Source: Firmicutes bacterium UBA5500 (GTDB lineage Bacteria; Bacillota; UBA994; UBA5500). Taken from it: DNA of 10,988 bases. The notes beneath the pieces are model-generated. The model was not told the origin of the DNA, searched no databases, and saw only the letters and a program-made list of their open reading frames with translations. Positions within the stretch are counted from its first letter, which is position 1. Each line of letters begins with the position of its first letter. A program made the position numbers and the translations under genes. Location of the stretch: positions 1 to 10,988 of the forward strand of contig DIPA01000054.1 in assembly GCA_002427055.1 (NCBI GenBank). Reading direction: 5' to 3'. This document shows positions 4,573 to 10,988 of this stretch, in pieces.

Positions 4573-5946
4573 ATGAAGCAGTCGACTATTGCAGCGATTG
4601 CCACAGCGCCAGGTGAGAGTGGAATAAGTATTGTGCGTATTAGTGGCCAGCGTTCCCTAGCTGTGCTACGAGAGATTTTCAGAGATTCGCAAGGACGAAA
4701 GAGACAGCATTTTGCTGCACGCCACCTCTATTTGGGTTATGTATTAGGTAAAGATGAGCAGATACTGGACCAAGTCCTAGTTACTTATATGCCTGGCCCC
4801 TATTCTTATACGGGAGAAGATATTGTGGAGATAAACTCCCACGGTGGGGCATTTGTGACACGGGAAATTTTAGCACTAGTCCTGCAACAGGGGATTACTC
4901 TAGCAGAGCCAGGAGAGTTTACTCAACGGGCTTTCTTGAACGGTAAGTTAGACTTGATGCAAGCCGAAGCTGTAATTGATCTGATTCAGGCCAAATCTAA
5001 AGCAGCATTGCAGCAGGCGGGGAGACATTTGCGGGGTGAATTATCATACCGTGTAGCGGCTATGCGTGAGTTAGTAGTAGGGCTATTGGCCCAGGCAGCA
5101 GCAAGCATTGATTTTCCCGAACATGATGTGCCTCAGTTATCGGCACAGCAGATGCAAACGGGTATAGAGAAGGCTTTGGCAGATATAAATATACTACTTA
5201 GTACCAGTTTTGCTGGGAGGGTGTTGCGTGAGGGGTTACAGGTCGCTATTGTAGGTCGTCCTAACGTAGGGAAGTCATCGTTGCTTAATGCGTTGGTTGG
5301 CAAGCAACGTGCAATCGTAACTGATGTAGCTGGTACTACACGTGACATAATTGAGGAGTTTTTCTCGATTAACGGAATCCCAATTAAGCTTTTGGACACA
5401 GCTGGTTTGCGTCAGACGGAGGACCCAGTGGAGAAAATAGGTGTAGCGTTAGCAGAGGAAACGATGCTAGACGCCGATTTAGTGTTGGTCGTGCTGGATC
5501 AGGGGCAACCGTTGTCTGTTGAAGATCGAAGAATACTTGGGGACTCGGGTATTGGCAGGCGCTTTGTTGTTCTCAATAAATGCGACCTTTCATCACAGCT
5601 GACCGTTGCTGATTTAGACTTACTGCAAGGCGAGAATATCTTTCGGGTTTCAGCTCTTAGTGAGGCAGGGTTAGCGGAGTTACGTACAGCTATAGCTGAG
5701 ATAGTCATGCAGGGTGTAGTGCAGTTAGAGAGCCCTTTTGTCGCTAATGTTAGGCAGGAACACCTGTTGAGGGAAGCTGCTGCTTACTTACAGGCTGCAG
5801 CAGAAACGGTTCGATCTGGTTGGCCGTTAGATATGGTACAAATAGACCTGCAGGCGGCCTATGACCGTTTGGGCGAAATGTTAGGGCAACATGCTAGTGA
5901 AAGCTTAGCACAAGAGATTTTCAGCCGTTTTTGCATTGGTAAATAG
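4573..5946 (+). CDS. mnmE: tRNA uridine-5-carboxymethylaminomethyl modification GTPase MnmE
   Basis: MnmE forms a complex with MnmG that installs the cmnm5 group on the wobble uridine of certain tRNAs, using a folate C1 donor and GTP hydrolysis. The 457 residues give a full-length protein. The N-terminal folate-binding domain spans about 1-120 and includes P-G-P-Y-S-Y-T-G-E-D (74-83). The helical domain is interrupted by a G domain with G1 G-R-P-N-V-G-K-S-S (228-236), G2 T-T-R-D (255-258), G3 D-T-A-G (275-278), G4 N-K-C-D (335-338) and S-A-L (360-362). The C-terminal F-C-I-G-K carries the conserved Cys454. aggaggt ends 6 bases before the ATG. mnmG, its partner, follows after 18 bases. Confidence 0.98.
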   Translation: MKQSTIAAIATAPGESGISIVRISGQRSLAVLREIFRDSQGRKRQHFAARHLYLGYVLGKDEQILDQVLVTYMPGPYSYTGEDIVEINSHGGAFVTREILALVLQQGITLAEPGEFTQRAFLNGKLDLMQAEAVIDLIQAKSKAALQQAGRHLRGELSYRVAAMRELVVGLLAQAAASIDFPEHDVPQLSAQQMQTGIEKALADINILLSTSFAGRVLREGLQVAIVGRPNVGKSSLLNALVGKQRAIVTDVAGTTRDIIEEFFSINGIPIKLLDTAGLRQTEDPVEKIGVALAEETMLDADLVLVVLDQGQPLSVEDRRILGDSGIGRRFVVLNKCDLSSQLTVADLDLLQGENIFRVSALSEAGLAELRTAIAEIVMQGVVQLESPFVANVRQEHLLREAAAYLQAAAETVRSGWPLDMVQIDLQAAYDRLGEMLGQHASESLAQEIFSRFCIGK

Positions 5947-5964
5947 TGCGGAGGGAAACGAGTT

Positions 5965-7857
5965 ATGACTTTTGTCGCAGGCAATTATGACGTCATTGTA
6001 GTCGGAGCTGGACATGCTGGTTGCGAAGCCGGATTAGCTGCGGCCCGGTTGGGGCGGCGGGTACTGATGTTGACGTCTAGTCTTGAAAGTGTAGCACTTA
6101 TGCCCTGTAATCCATCTATCGGGGGCCCAGCTAAGGGGCATATAGTGCGTGAGATTGAGGCTTTAGGCGGTGAGATGGGTAGGGCTGTAGATGCTTGTTG
6201 TGTGCAGTTGCGTATGTTGAATACTAGCAAAGGGCCGGCAGTACAGACTTTGCGGGCACAGGTTGATAAGCAGCTCTATCAACAACGGATGCGGCGGGTT
6301 CTAGATAAGCAGGAGAGGCTATGGTTGAAACAGGCCATGGTTGAGGAACTGCTGATTGAGAATAAGCGAGTGCAAGGCGTGGTGACGCAGACTGGTACTA
6401 CTTATTTAGCCCCTTGTGTAATACTGACAACGGGTACCTACTTGCGTGGGCGGATCATACTGGGTGATACAAGTTATTCTAGTGGCCCTAATGGGCTGCG
6501 ACCAGCCTTGGCCTTGACACAAAGTATGCTTGATGTGGGTATTCGTATGGGGCGCTTTAAGACGGGTACACCTCCGCGTGTTAGTAGTCGTAGTGTTGAT
6601 TTTGGTGCAATGCAGGAGCAACTGGGGGATGAATTAGTCCGCGGGTTTGCCGGACCCAGCAGTTGTTACGGACGTCAATTGTCGTGCTGGCTTACTTACA
6701 CGAACCTTGATACGCATCGTATATTTCTGGATAACTTGCATCGTGCTCCTCTGTATAGTGGCGAAATTGAAGGGGTAGGACCGCGTTATTGCCCTTCTCT
6801 CGAGGATAAGGTTGTGCGTTTTCGCGATAAAGATCGTCATCAAGTCTTTGTAGAGCCCGAGGGTTATCAAACCGATGAGATGTATGTGCAGGGTTTTTCC
6901 ACCAGTATGCCGGAGGACGTGCAGAACCTAGCCCTGCGTACTATTCCTGGTTTGGGAAATGCGGAAATCATACGGCCGGGCTATGCTATTGAATATGACT
7001 ATATTGACCCTACACAACTAAAGTTATCCTTAGAATTTCAACAGTTTGCCGGCCTGTTTGCTGCGGGGCAGATTAACGGTTCATCTGGTTATGAAGAGGC
7101 GGCTGCCCAGGGTTTAATGGCCGGCATCAACGCGGTGCGATATCTGCAACATTTGGAACCTTTGATTCTTAAGCGTTCGGAAGCTTATATAGGTGTTCTA
7201 ATAGATGATTTGGTGACTAAGGGGGTTAGCGAGCCTTATCGAATGCTTACGTCGGGAGCGGAATATCGGTTGTTGCTGCGGCATGATAATGCAGAAAGTA
7301 GGCTGCGCGAAAAGGGTTGGCAAGTGGGTTTGATAAGCGATGTGCTCATGAATGAGCAGCGAGAGTTTAACAGATCGATGCAGGAACTAACGGAGTTGCT
7401 TGAGAATACGATAGTTCAGCCAAGTCCTGAGTTGGTGGCGAGAATGCAAGAAATTGGCACTACTGCGCCGACGCAAGCAGTGTCGCTGGCTCAATTATTG
7501 AGGCGGCCAGAAGTAGGTTTAGATACGCTACTCGAATTTGCGCCTAAAAGTGTTGCTGCCTTTTCGCTGTCAGTACGGCAACGGGTGGAGATTGAGGTTA
7601 AATATGCCGGCTATATTAGAAAGCAAATGGAGAGCGTGCAGCGTTTTCTGCGCCTGGAGGAAAAGCAGATTCCTGCAGATTTTGATTTCTCCAAGCTAAA
7701 GGGGTTATCGCTAGAGGCACGAGAGAAGTTGAGCAAGCACCGCCCTCATTCTGTCGGACAAGCTAGCCGTATTCTGGGTGTATCACCAGCCGATATTAGC
7801 GTTTTGTTAGTCGCCTTAGTGGCTAGCAGACAAGGGGGTAAGCATCAACAGTGCTAA
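5965..7857 (+). CDS. mnmG: tRNA uridine-5-carboxymethylaminomethyl modification enzyme MnmG
   Basis: MnmG is the FAD-dependent partner of MnmE in making cmnm5U at tRNA position 34, using NADH and glycine or ammonium. The 630-residue length is normal. The N-terminal Rossmann fold has [11 protein letters not shown] (12-22). Other hallmarks are C48-N-P-S-I-G-G, the family signature R-F-K-T-G-T-P-P-R (196-204), catalytic Cys275 in R-Y-C-P-S-L-E-D-K, and [16 protein letters not shown] (367-382). The C-terminal part has the K-Y-x-G-Y-I-x-K-Q segment that contacts MnmE and tRNA. cggaggg precedes the ATG. The stop overlaps the rsmG start by 7 bases. The gene was formerly called gidA. Confidence 0.98.
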   Translation: MTFVAGNYDVIVVGAGHAGCEAGLAAARLGRRVLMLTSSLESVALMPCNPSIGGPAKGHIVREIEALGGEMGRAVDACCVQLRMLNTSKGPAVQTLRAQVDKQLYQQRMRRVLDKQERLWLKQAMVEELLIENKRVQGVVTQTGTTYLAPCVILTTGTYLRGRIILGDTSYSSGPNGLRPALALTQSMLDVGIRMGRFKTGTPPRVSSRSVDFGAMQEQLGDELVRGFAGPSSCYGRQLSCWLTYTNLDTHRIFLDNLHRAPLYSGEIEGVGPRYCPSLEDKVVRFRDKDRHQVFVEPEGYQTDEMYVQGFSTSMPEDVQNLALRTIPGLGNAEIIRPGYAIEYDYIDPTQLKLSLEFQQFAGLFAAGQINGSSGYEEAAAQGLMAGINAVRYLQHLEPLILKRSEAYIGVLIDDLVTKGVSEPYRMLTSGAEYRLLLRHDNAESRLREKGWQVGLISDVLMNEQREFNRSMQELTELLENTIVQPSPELVARMQEIGTTAPTQAVSLAQLLRRPEVGLDTLLEFAPKSVAAFSLSVRQRVEIEVKYAGYIRKQMESVQRFLRLEEKQIPADFDFSKLKGLSLEAREKLSKHRPHSVGQASRILGVSPADISVLLVALVASRQGGKHQQC

Positions 7858-8567
7858 GCGAATGGTTGCGTCAGCAGGCAGAGGAGCTGGAAATTGTACT
7901 GGAACCAACAGCCTTAGTTCAACTGAATCGCTATAGGAGCTTATTGCAGGAGTGGAATCAATCTCTCAACTTGACCAGTATTACTGATGTGGCTGAGATA
8001 TATGAACTGCACTTCCTGGATTCGCTATCAGCTTGCTCAGCTGTAGATATGTCAGAAGTATGCAGTCTAATCGATGTTGGTTCGGGGGCTGGCTTCCCTG
8101 GTTTGGTATTGGCAATTGTGTTTCCTTCAATCAAGGTGACGTTGCTTGAGTCTATTAAGAAGAAGGCTAGATTCCTGCAAGCAGTTGTTGATGATTTGGC
8201 ACTAAGCGAGCGTGTACAAGTTGTCTGTGAGCGGGCTGAGGTCTTGGGTCAGCAGCATATTTACCGCGAGCAATATGATGTAGTAGTGGCCCGAGCAGTG
8301 GCTCGTTTAGCCGTGCTTGCGGAATATTGTTTGCCCTTAGTGAGGCTAGGGGGTTGTTTTGTTGCTCAAAAAGGGCCTCAGGTTGAGGAAGAAGTTGGTG
8401 AGGCTGCTCATTGTATTGCAGTGTTAGGGGGCGGGGAGGTTAGAACTTGGTCTTGGTCGCTACCTTCAGGTGCTAGCCGCACTTTGGTTAGAGTTAACAA
8501 GCAGAAGAGAACTCCAATGGTGTATCCCCGCCGTGCAGGGGTTCCTGCTAAGCGACCGTTGCTTTGA
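7851..8567 (+). CDS. rsmG: 16S rRNA (guanine527-N7)-methyltransferase RsmG
   Basis: RsmG makes m7G at position 527 of 16S rRNA using S-adenosylmethionine; loss of the enzyme gives low-level streptomycin resistance in several bacteria. The 238 residues match the family size. Visible landmarks are N-L-T-S-I-T-D (40-46), H-F-L-D-S-L (54-59), the SAM-binding [10 protein letters not shown] (75-84), L-L-E-S-x-x-K-K-x-x-F-L (98-109) and a V-V-A-R-A-V-A segment in the catalytic half. The C-terminus is P-R-R-A-G-x-P-x-K-x-P-L, as usual. GTG is the start, with aggggg about 12 bases upstream and a 7-base overlap with mnmG, indicating translational coupling. Formerly gidB. Confidence 0.97.
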   Translation: MLSEWLRQQAEELEIVLEPTALVQLNRYRSLLQEWNQSLNLTSITDVAEIYELHFLDSLSACSAVDMSEVCSLIDVGSGAGFPGLVLAIVFPSIKVTLLESIKKKARFLQAVVDDLALSERVQVVCERAEVLGQQHIYREQYDVVVARAVARLAVLAEYCLPLVRLGGCFVAQKGPQVEEEVGEAAHCIAVLGGGEVRTWSWSLPSGASRTLVRVNKQKRTPMVYPRRAGVPAKRPLL

Positions 8568-8632
8568 ATTTAGTATAGTGGCCAGAGATGAAGGAGTGAG
8601 GCGCTTACAGGAAGAATAGAGAAATAGAGAAA

Positions 8633-8642
8633 GAGGGGTGAT
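8633..8642 (+). promoter_or_regulatory. Ribosome binding site that decides the noc start
   Basis: gaggggtgat matches the anti-Shine-Dalgarno partner sequence at most positions and lies 4 bases before GTG 8647. The other in-frame GTG at 8638 lies inside this site and would have only agagg directly against it. The upstream gap after rsmG (8568-8632) is purine-rich and holds no gene I can support. Confidence 0.55.
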
Positions 8643-8646
8643 TGTA

Positions 8647-9468
8647 GTGCGTTGGTTTGGTGGAAGCTCTGGGCCTGGGGACCAGGTTATCAGCATCCCT
8701 TTGGATCAGATTCAGGTTAACCCTTATCAACCGCGGCGACAATTTGATGAAGCTAAACTGCAGGAACTGGCGGATTCTATTCGTCAGATGGGCGTCATTC
8801 AGCCGATTATTGTGCGCCGCTTGGGGAATGTGTTTGAACTGATAGCAGGCGAGCGGCGTTGGCGGGCAGCTAAGTTAGCAAAACTGCAAACAATTCCCAG
8901 TATAGTCAAGGAGTATTCCGATCGTGAAGTCGCACAAGCGGCCTTAATTGAGAACGTTCAACGAGAGGACCTCAATCCATTAGAAGAGGCGGCTGCGTTT
9001 CAGCAGCTTATTTCAGAGTTTGATATAAGACAGGAAGAACTGGCATTACGTTTGGGAAAGAGTCAGTCGACGATTGCCAACAAGATTCGTTTGCTTGGCC
9101 TATCTTCAGGTGTGAAGAACTTGTTATTGGGTGGCAAACTAAATGAGCGTCAGGCGCGTGCTCTGCTCAGGGTCAAAGATGAGTCAGCGCAACTAGAGTT
9201 AGCTGAGGTGGCGATTGCTCAGGCTTTGAATGTTAAGCAGACTGAACAGATAATAGAGCAACATTTAGTTGGGGCTAGTGTGGAGGAGGTTGCGGCTACT
9301 GCCCGTAAACCGATGCGTAAGTTTGTTCCTAAAGATGTGCGCATTTTTCTAAACACTATTCGCGATGCTACGCGCTTGATGAAGCAGGCCGGGATTAATG
9401 CAGACGTTATGGAGCAGGACGAAGGAGAATGGTTAACCGTTACTGTGCGTATAGCGAAACGTTCATAG
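8647..9468 (+). CDS. noc: Nucleoid occlusion protein Noc (ParB-like CTPase)
   Basis: Noc binds its own DNA sites, spreads as a CTP-dependent clamp and keeps division away from the nucleoid. From the preferred GTG it has 273 residues. The ParB-type N-domain has N-P-Y-Q-P-R-x-x-F (25-33), the CTP-binding G68-E-R-R-W-R-A and E102-N-V-Q-R-E-D-L-N-P. The helix-turn-helix covers about 125-152. Residues that set Noc rather than ParB specificity are mostly present: Gln140 and Lys146 in S-Q-S-T-I-A-N-K, and Arg168 in N-E-R-Q-A-R-A-L; the fourth, usually Lys, is Gly151. The C-terminal L-N-V-K-Q-T-E and D-V-R-I-F-L-N-T-I-R parts are Noc-like. The leader before the core is only about a dozen residues, shorter than in Bacillus. 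With GTG 8638 it would begin M-I-V-V-R-W-F. Confidence 0.9.
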   Translation: MRWFGGSSGPGDQVISIPLDQIQVNPYQPRRQFDEAKLQELADSIRQMGVIQPIIVRRLGNVFELIAGERRWRAAKLAKLQTIPSIVKEYSDREVAQAALIENVQREDLNPLEEAAAFQQLISEFDIRQEELALRLGKSQSTIANKIRLLGLSSGVKNLLLGGKLNERQARALLRVKDESAQLELAEVAIAQALNVKQTEQIIEQHLVGASVEEVAATARKPMRKFVPKDVRIFLNTIRDATRLMKQAGINADVMEQDEGEWLTVTVRIAKRS

Positions 9469-9470
9469 GG

Positions 9471-9499
9471 TAGTCAATCTAGTTTACATAATGTATAAT
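9471..9499 (+). promoter_or_regulatory. Promoter of the peptidase gene
   Basis: tagtca (9471-9476, 4 of 6 to ttgaca) and a perfect tataat (9494-9499) are 17 bases apart. They lie just after the noc stop, so the peptidase gene appears to have its own transcript. The start point near 9506 falls inside the hairpin at 9504-9532. Confidence 0.65.
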
Positions 9500-9503
9500 A
9501 GGA

Positions 9504-9532
9504 AGCACGCTGCTTTTTGTGGTGTGCTTTTT
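9504..9532 (+). terminator. Terminator after noc, with an alternative downstream arm
   Basis: agcacgc (9504-9510) pairs with gtgtgct (9522-9528, one G-U pair), followed by five T (9528-9532). The same left arm can pair perfectly with gcgtgct (9533-9539), which would displace the terminator stem. Transcripts from upstream carry the whole left arm; those from the promoter at 9471-9499 would begin inside it and escape. Confidence 0.6.
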
Positions 9533-9565
9533 GCGTGCTGAGCATAAGGAAAGGAGGCAGGTAGC

Positions 9566-10396
9566 ATGCGTTGTGTTTTGGAAAAGAGGAAGGCATTACT
9601 TGTGTTGTTTGTAGTTGTGCTAATTGCTATGCAGGTAGCACCAAATCGCTTAGCCTATAGGGCTGTTCGTGCAGTTGGCCGTGTGCTACCTGCTGAACAG
9701 ATAGAAGGTATTTACTGTAGCGAGAATTTTCAACTGTTATTGACTGAAGATGAGCCTGTATTAGCACAGGCTATGTTAGGCCAATTGGAACGTGGCTTGG
9801 CCGATTTGAGGGTTTGGTTGCCAGATCAGTCCCCTAAGCCGATTGTGGTCCGACTACATGGTTCACAAGAGTCGCTGCAACAAGTTTTAGGTGGGCATTA
9901 CGCACCAACCGTGGGTGCGTACTACTTGGGCCGGCTGGAGCTGTTGGCTCCGGAAGCCTGGCGTTCGGGCCTTGGGCAAGAGGAGGCGCTGGCTTATTAT
10001 GAGGCTGAGGGGCCTGTAGTGCACGAGCTTACGCACTTGCTACTAGACTATCAGGCGGTTGGCAAGTATCCAATTTGGTTTAGTGAAGGATTAGCGCAGT
10101 ACTGGGAAATGCGTTTGCGAGGCTATGTATGGCAGGAGGGAGGAACTGATTGGAGGAAGCAGCCTCATAGTTTGGCTGACATAGATCGTAATTTCACTGT
10201 TTTGCCTGAAGCAATAGCGTATCAAGAGGCGCTTAGTCTGGTGCAGTTCATGTACACGAAAATAGGCGAGGAAGGCATGCAGAATTTAATTCTGGACTTG
10301 GGGCAAGGCAAACAGTTCTTGACTGCATTGCAGGAAGCGTTAGGGTTAACCTTGACAAGCATGGAATATGAATGGCAAGCATGGCTACTAAGGTAG
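9566..10396 (+). CDS. Membrane-anchored gluzincin peptidase (peptidase MA-like)
   Basis: This is a predicted zinc metallopeptidase of the peptidase-MA-like type, likely acting outside the membrane; its substrate is unknown. The 276 residues start with a basic stretch and one hydrophobic helix (about 10-24), read as an uncleaved anchor or signal peptide. The active site is H153-E-L-T-H157, with the third ligand probably E174 in W-F-S-E-G-L-A-Q-Y, a spacing typical of gluzincins. The last ~90 residues resemble the helical C-terminal part of such proteins, ending in Y-E-W-Q-A-W-L. aaaggagg ends 11 bases before the ATG. The gene stands between noc and parA with its own promoter and terminator. 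The fold assignment is fairly sure; any link to chromosome segregation is only suggested by position. Confidence 0.8.
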   Translation: MRCVLEKRKALLVLFVVVLIAMQVAPNRLAYRAVRAVGRVLPAEQIEGIYCSENFQLLLTEDEPVLAQAMLGQLERGLADLRVWLPDQSPKPIVVRLHGSQESLQQVLGGHYAPTVGAYYLGRLELLAPEAWRSGLGQEEALAYYEAEGPVVHELTHLLLDYQAVGKYPIWFSEGLAQYWEMRLRGYVWQEGGTDWRKQPHSLADIDRNFTVLPEAIAYQEALSLVQFMYTKIGEEGMQNLILDLGQGKQFLTALQEALGLTLTSMEYEWQAWLLR

Positions 10397-10412
10397 TTGC
10401 CATGCTTTTTTT
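10378..10412 (+). terminator. Intrinsic terminator of the peptidase gene
   Basis: agcatggc (10378-10385) pairs perfectly with gccatgct (10399-10406), followed by seven T (10406-10412). The left arm and loop encode the last residues and stop codon. A competing perfect stem, atggcaa (10372-10378) with ttgccat (10397-10403), uses the same right arm. Confidence 0.9.
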
Positions 10413-10492
10413 GTAATGATTGGGCTAAAGTGGCGCTTGGTGGGCAGGAGTAAAAGACGGAGAGGTAGAAGTAACGATAGGCAGCAATGTGA

Positions 10493-10507
10493 GTGGGGTA
10501 ATCCCAC
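10493..10507 (+). promoter_or_regulatory. Short palindrome in the parA leader
   Basis: gtggg (10493-10497) and cccac (10503-10507) form a small inverted repeat 25 bases before the parA start. No U-run follows. It could be an operator or a weak leader hairpin. The 120-base gap between the peptidase terminator and parA has no clear promoter that I can name. Confidence 0.25.
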
Positions 10508-10532
10508 AATATGACGTTAGGAGTGAGAAGTG

Positions 10533-10988
10533 GTGGCAAAGGTTTTGGCCATTACCAATCAAAAGGGCGGTGTAGGCAAGACTACTACGTGCGTAAACTT
10601 GGGGGCTTGTCTTGCCCAGGAGAAACAGAAGGTGTTAGTGGTAGACATTGATCCACAGGGGAACACCACTAGTGGTTTAGGTATTGCTAGGCGCCGGTTG
10701 CGCAAGTGCATTTATCACGTTTTAATTGATGGAGTGCCAGTGGAAGCTGTTATTCAACCGACTGAGGTCGGCGGTTTGGAAGTCGTGCCGGCTACTATCC
10801 AGCTCGCTGGTGCTGAGATTGAGTTGGTGCCTGCGATATCGCGTGAGACAAAGTTGAAGGAAGCGCTTGCTCCCGTGTTACCGTTTTATGATTATGTGTT
10901 GATTGATTGTCCTCCTTCTTTAGGGTTGATCACTTTGAACGCTTTAACTGTGGCGCATGGCGTTTTAGTACCGGTTCAATGCGAGTAT
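10533..10988 (+). CDS. parA: Chromosome-partitioning ATPase ParA/Soj (5' part)
   Basis: ParA/Soj is a Walker-type ATPase that binds DNA non-specifically as an ATP dimer, is driven by ParB-parS complexes, and in Bacillus also regulates DnaA. The first 152 codons are present and run off the window end. The deviant Walker A motif K11-G-G-V-G-K16-T-T, with the signature Lys11, follows [13 protein letters not shown] (36-44) and [10 protein letters not shown] (122-131, Walker B) are intact. Two in-frame GTG codons lie side by side (10530 and 10533). aggag ends 6 bases before the first and 9 before the second. I chose 10533 because [10 protein letters not shown] is the usual family beginning. Expect parB/spo0J directly downstream. 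Confidence 0.96.
   Translation, partial: MAKVLAITNQKGGVGKTTTCVNLGACLAQEKQKVLVVDIDPQGNTTSGLGIARRRLRKCIYHVLIDGVPVEAVIQPTEVGGLEVVPATIQLAGAEIELVPAISRETKLKEALAPVLPFYDYVLIDCPPSLGLITLNALTVAHGVLVPVQCEY

Noticed and set aside
8574..8579. tatagt as a -10 box for a separate noc promoter
   Set aside because: No acceptable -35 box is found at 16-18 bases spacing, so there is too little support.
8578..8619. Tiny frame starting at GTG in the rsmG-noc gap
   Set aside because: It has only 13 codons, no ribosome site and no recognisable product; the purine-rich stretch is enough to keep it open.
1..10988. parS (tgtttcacgtgaaaca) or Noc-binding sites (atttcccgggaaat) in the window
   Set aside because: Reading through by eye I found no convincing match; the nearest fragments share only a few bases. 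A computed scan would be needed to exclude degenerate sites.
1..10988. CRISPR arrays, tRNA or rRNA genes
   Set aside because: No regularly spaced repeats, cloverleaf elements or rRNA-like stretches were seen; the non-coding gaps are short and explained by promoters and terminators.

Overview
The window carries the conserved replication-origin-proximal gene cluster of a Bacillota (Firmicutes) bacterium: rpmH, rnpA, yidD, yidC, khpB/jag, mnmE, mnmG, rsmG, noc, a predicted metallopeptidase gene and the 5' part of parA/soj, all on the + strand. A nucleoid-occlusion (Noc) protein upstream of soj, a short YidC without the large periplasmic domain, and aggaggtg-type ribosome binding sites support Bacillota. 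The stand-alone YidC without a lipoprotein signal fits an anaerobic Clostridia or Negativicutes lineage better than Bacillus. Genus-level placement cannot be made from the sequence alone.

Region 1-2284 is accessory DNA. Bases 1-23 are identical to the right end of the insertion sequence further in (2262-2284) and look like the last bases of a second copy of that element lying mostly outside the window. Then comes the 3' remnant of an ABC-2 type transporter permease gene (to 195), a short spacer with competing hairpins, and a complete IS1634-family element (about 278-2284) whose transposase is on the minus strand. The element has imperfect terminal inverted repeats and, just inside each end, a hairpin plus U-tract pointing inward. 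Its right end stops 15 bp before the rpmH -35 box.

Region 2285-4520 is the RNA-processing and membrane-insertion block. rpmH (ribosomal protein L34) has its own promoter and terminator. rnpA (RNase P protein) restarts from an extended -10 promoter and is followed tightly by yidD, yidC and khpB, with rnpA/yidD and yidC/khpB overlapping. A terminator ends this unit. YidC lacks the arginine normally found in its hydrophilic groove.

Region 4521-9532 is a second unit: mnmE and mnmG (the two partners of tRNA wobble-uridine cmnm5U modification), rsmG (16S rRNA m7G methyltransferase) and noc (CTP-dependent nucleoid occlusion factor), closed by a hairpin terminator. Region 9471-10412 is a monocistronic unit with its own promoter and terminator, encoding a membrane-anchored gluzincin-type peptidase (HELTH...E). 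parA/soj starts after a 120-bp leader and runs off the window end; parB would be expected next.

The strangest aspect is what is missing. In this gene order dnaA and oriC normally lie immediately upstream of rpmH, divergently. Here that side holds IS DNA and a broken transporter gene, and I see no DnaA boxes.
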